From positions 1-64,000 of the forward strand of contig SJRY01000183.1 of assembly GCA_011319805.1 (NCBI GenBank): 64,000 bases of DNA, read 5' to 3'. The position numbers and the translations under genes are program-made. The notes under the pieces were generated by a model, which ran no database searches, had not been told where the DNA came from, and was given only the letters and a program-made list of their open reading frames with translations. Positions 61,990 through 64,000 of the stretch are shown here, piece after piece. Source of the stretch: Macrocybe gigantea. Its lineage: Eukaryota; Basidiomycota; Agaricomycetes; Agaricales; Callistosporiaceae. Numbering within the stretch: position 1 is the first letter of the stretch; the number at the start of each line of letters is the position of its first letter.

Positions 61990-62361
61990 ATGAAAGAATT
62001 TATAAAATTATTGGAGCCTTTACTAAGATATTTAGATATTCCTGTAGATTTATTTTTAGATGGGGAAGTGTCTTATTTAGTATTGTTATGTTTATATTAT
62101 TTTATAATGTCTACCTTTGTTTTATTAAATGTTTTAAATATTTGTATATATTTGTTATCTATCTATATTGTAAGTAATGAAAAATTTTTAAATAAAATAC
62201 CAGGTAATTATGTGTATGTACATCGTATATTGAATTATTATAAAAATATTAGAATTACTTTTATTGTCATTGAAAGTCTTATGTTATTATTTTGTTTAAT
62301 TATTATGATTGGTCTAAGTTATAGTATGTTATTTTTCTTTTTAAGTCTTAATAATAACTAA
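61990..62361 (+). CDS. hypothetical small two-helix membrane protein
   Basis: 123 residues from ATG 61990. An amphipathic start (MKEFIKLLEPLLRYLDIPVD) is followed by a helix (about 32-60), the loop YIVSNEKFLNKIPGNYVYVH, and a helix (about 88-118). The same plan and size as 41731-42147; the KYPKL motif is reduced to LNKIPGN. Another copy starts at 63918. The gene is followed after 84 nt by a Gly/charged-tail ORF, the reverse of the order at 41241/41731. Confidence 0.6.
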   Translation: MKEFIKLLEPLLRYLDIPVDLFLDGEVSYLVLLCLYYFIMSTFVLLNVLNICIYLLSIYIVSNEKFLNKIPGNYVYVHRILNYYKNIRITFIVIESLMLLFCLIIMIGLSYSMLFFFLSLNNN

Positions 62362-62445
62362 ATATAAATTAAAGTCATATAACTATAAATAAAATATTAC
62401 ACAGTATAAACATTATATATTTTCTTAAATAAAAATATTAATACA

Positions 62446-62802
62446 ATGAGAAATCTATTTATAACTTATGTGGTTAATCTTTATATTTTACATGTTTTAT
62501 TTTGTTCTTTAAATTCTGTTTTTAATAGTCAAGTTTTATTTATATTATTATTTAGTAGTATTATTGTAGGTGTCTTGGTTTATATTTTTGCTTCTAGTCA
62601 CACTTTATTGGGTGTTATAACAAAGGAAGGTAAAGTATTTTTATAATGTTCTTTTGCTAAAGCTGGTAGTGACCTATACGATAGCAGTAAAGGTAAGCTT
62701 AGAGATAAATATGAAGAATATAAATCGGATAATAAAAATAAACCTGATAACGGGTCTAATAGTAATAGTACAAATAATAATGGTTCTGAAAACCAAAACT
62801 AA
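62446..62802 (+). pseudogene. membrane protein with charged tail, interrupted by one stop
   Basis: ATG 62446 opens a 66-residue frame with two helices (about 8-25 and 28-50), ending at TAA 62644-62646. The same frame continues without break as CSFAKAGSDLYDSSKGKLRD, then an Asn/Lys/Ser-rich tail to TAA 62800-62802. The layout helix, short segment, then D/N/K tail is that of 41241-41759 (IDSALNLYDRLGGNSGDS). One point mutation separates it from an intact gene of about 118 residues. Confidence 0.55.
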
Positions 62803-63229
62803 ATATTAATTAATAACTATTATAAAAATCTGTTTCGAGTTTTTTTTTTTGTTTTTTCTTACATATGTGCCTGGTGGCCTTATTTTAATCGTGCGTCTCT
62901 ATCCGGCATAAATTTTTTATTAATATCTGTAAATATCTATTATTGAGGTGTTGTTATACCTATTCTTTAATAGTATTTAAATAAATAAAAATTATTTACT
63001 TAGTTTTTTTCCTATTATAAATTATTATACTAGGTTTTTTGTTATAATTTTAAATTAAAAATAAATTGAGTATATAAAGGGTATAAGTATATTATATTAA
63101 ATATAATAATAAAAAATTAAAAATACTCTGTAGTTTAAAGGTAGAATTAAAAAAACTATCTCAGTAGTGGTACTGATAGAGGATAAAAAAGTAATTTAAT
63201 ACTTTTTTAATTTAAATTTTCATTTTATA
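62803..63229 (+). other. intergenic, no gene; hairpin
   Basis: Contains a perfect inverted repeat 'aaaaaagta'/'tacttttttt'-type at about 63185-63210, and 'tcagtagtggtactga' (63160-63175), a 6-bp stem with a GTGG loop. A tRNA-like 'tgtagtttaaaggtagaa' nearby does not fold into a cloverleaf. Confidence 0.5.
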
Positions 63230-63745
63230 ATGTTAATTATTTAATTATTAGTGGTTTAGTCTCAATCCAAATACCTTCGTTATTATAAATTTTTTCTCGT
63301 TTTGTATAAGAACTATAATTTAATATAACGTCTTTTTTTCTATTAAAACAGATGCTTTTTCATAGTTAGTTTTAGTATTAAATTTAGTTTTTTAAAATTC
63401 ATATTTTTATTATACATTGGTTTGAAGTATTCAACAGATATTGAGTTATTTTTTTTTTTATATATTTAGTTTTAATGATTGTTTACCCCTTAATTAAAAA
63501 ACAAAATTAAACAAATAATTTTTATTATAACCAAAAAAAATCTTCCTTTATGTCATATTCTAATTTAAATTGTTCTCTATTATCTACTAACCATTTAAGA
63601 TTAAAATATTTTTTTTTATCTAAAACAATGATATTCTGTATCCGAATAATAAAAATAATATAAATTATTTCAAAATTCTCTACTTTAATAGATAAAGGAT
63701 GTTCTTTTTGGTCAGTCAGTTTGTAACTCGTTCTGGGAGGAAGAA
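63230..63745 (-). pseudogene. minus-strand plasmid-gene relic, probably the C-terminal end of a DNA polymerase
   Basis: Read on the minus strand: ILPPRTSYKLTDQKEHPLSI (from about 63745), then NLKWLVDNREQFKLEYDIK and a stop at 63525-63527. After a gap come TNYEKASVLIEKK and, in another frame, NYSSYTKREKIYNNEGIWIE with TKPLIIK before a stop near 63230. The KRxxIYNxxGxWxxTKP ending resembles, from memory, the C-terminus of fungal invertron family-B polymerases; I cannot verify this. Frameshifts show it is dead. It is the only credible coding sequence on the minus strand. Confidence 0.4.
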
Positions 63746-63917
63746 TAATATTGTTCGTTATGTTTTAATAGTATTATTTTTTAACTCTTCGAATATAACT
63801 CATCCTTATCTACTTTAATAAATCTTTAGTAGACGGATTTTTTATTGTTCGAATTAATGTTTAGTCTAATTGGAATTAAACTTATTAGTCTAATCTTATA
63901 TTTTATAACTTAAAATT

Positions 63918-64000
63918 ATGAATATGAAAGAAATAATTGAATTTTTTAAGGCCTATGGTTTTCATGTAAATGAATTAACTGATCCTTTATTATTATTATT
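63918..64000 (+). CDS. start of another small hairpin-family membrane protein (cut by window edge)
   Basis: ATG 63918, or 63924 after MN: MNMKEIIEFFKAYGFHVNEL then TDPLLLLL at the edge. It matches the start of the protein at 61990 (MKEFIKLLEPLLRYLDIPVD). The rest lies outside the window. Confidence 0.45.
   Translation, partial: MNMKEIIEFFKAYGFHVNELTDPLLLL

Noticed and set aside
63121..63185. Possible tRNA ('ctctgtagtttaaaggtaga')
   Set aside because: The 5' part resembles a D-arm region, but no T arm with TTCRA and no matching acceptor 3' strand follows; only simple hairpins form.

Overview
This window is part of a large, AT-rich fungal mitochondrial genome, most likely from a basidiomycete (Agaricomycetes). 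Evidence for this: cox1, rnl and rns are full of self-splicing introns. TGA reads as tryptophan inside many intron ORFs (translation table 4). Essentially all genes lie on the + strand. Decayed family-B DNA polymerase genes of linear mitochondrial plasmids (invertrons) are integrated. I place it by gene content and style only; no database was searched.

Layout. 1-18135: the 3' part of cox1, eleven exons recovered here, cut by ten complete introns plus the 3' end of another. Nine of the ten are group I introns with LAGLIDADG or GIY-YIG endonucleases; one is a GC-richer group II intron with a reverse transcriptase. Two of the group I introns carry a second, unrelated ORF encoding a membrane protein. 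18.4-26.6 kb: cox3, surrounded by membrane-protein ORFs and their wrecks. Several of these ORFs carry a duplicated copy of the 5' leader of cox3 or of nad6. 27.8-39.1 kb: rnl with six introns (five group I, one group II encoding a LAGLIDADG protein). 39-55 kb: an accessory zone with more membrane-protein ORFs, at least two family-B DNA polymerase pseudogene loci, one clear tRNA (Glu, TTC), one tRNA-like element and many short tandem repeats. 56.3-59.2 kb: nad4 and nad6. 59.65-61.56 kb: rns. 61.6-64 kb: more accessory ORFs and a minus-strand plasmid relic.

How it fits together. The core genes encode respiratory complex I (nad4, nad6) and complex IV (cox1, cox3) subunits and the two rRNAs. Their introns are mobile elements at several stages of decay. 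The most unusual content is a dispersed family of hypothetical membrane proteins. They share a C-terminal hairpin: two transmembrane helices joined by a charged loop, often with a KYPKL-like motif. The N-terminal part varies: either a Gly/Ala-rich helical segment followed by a low-complexity repeat linker, or a coiled coil. At least a dozen loci are present, intact to ruined. They sit in four contexts: behind duplicated cox3/nad6 leaders, inside group I introns of cox1, next to plasmid polymerase relics, and as overlapping or adjacent two-ORF units. Their function is unknown. The chimeric arrangement (a new membrane ORF behind a captured core-gene leader) resembles that of plant cytoplasmic-male-sterility ORFs, but that is analogy only.
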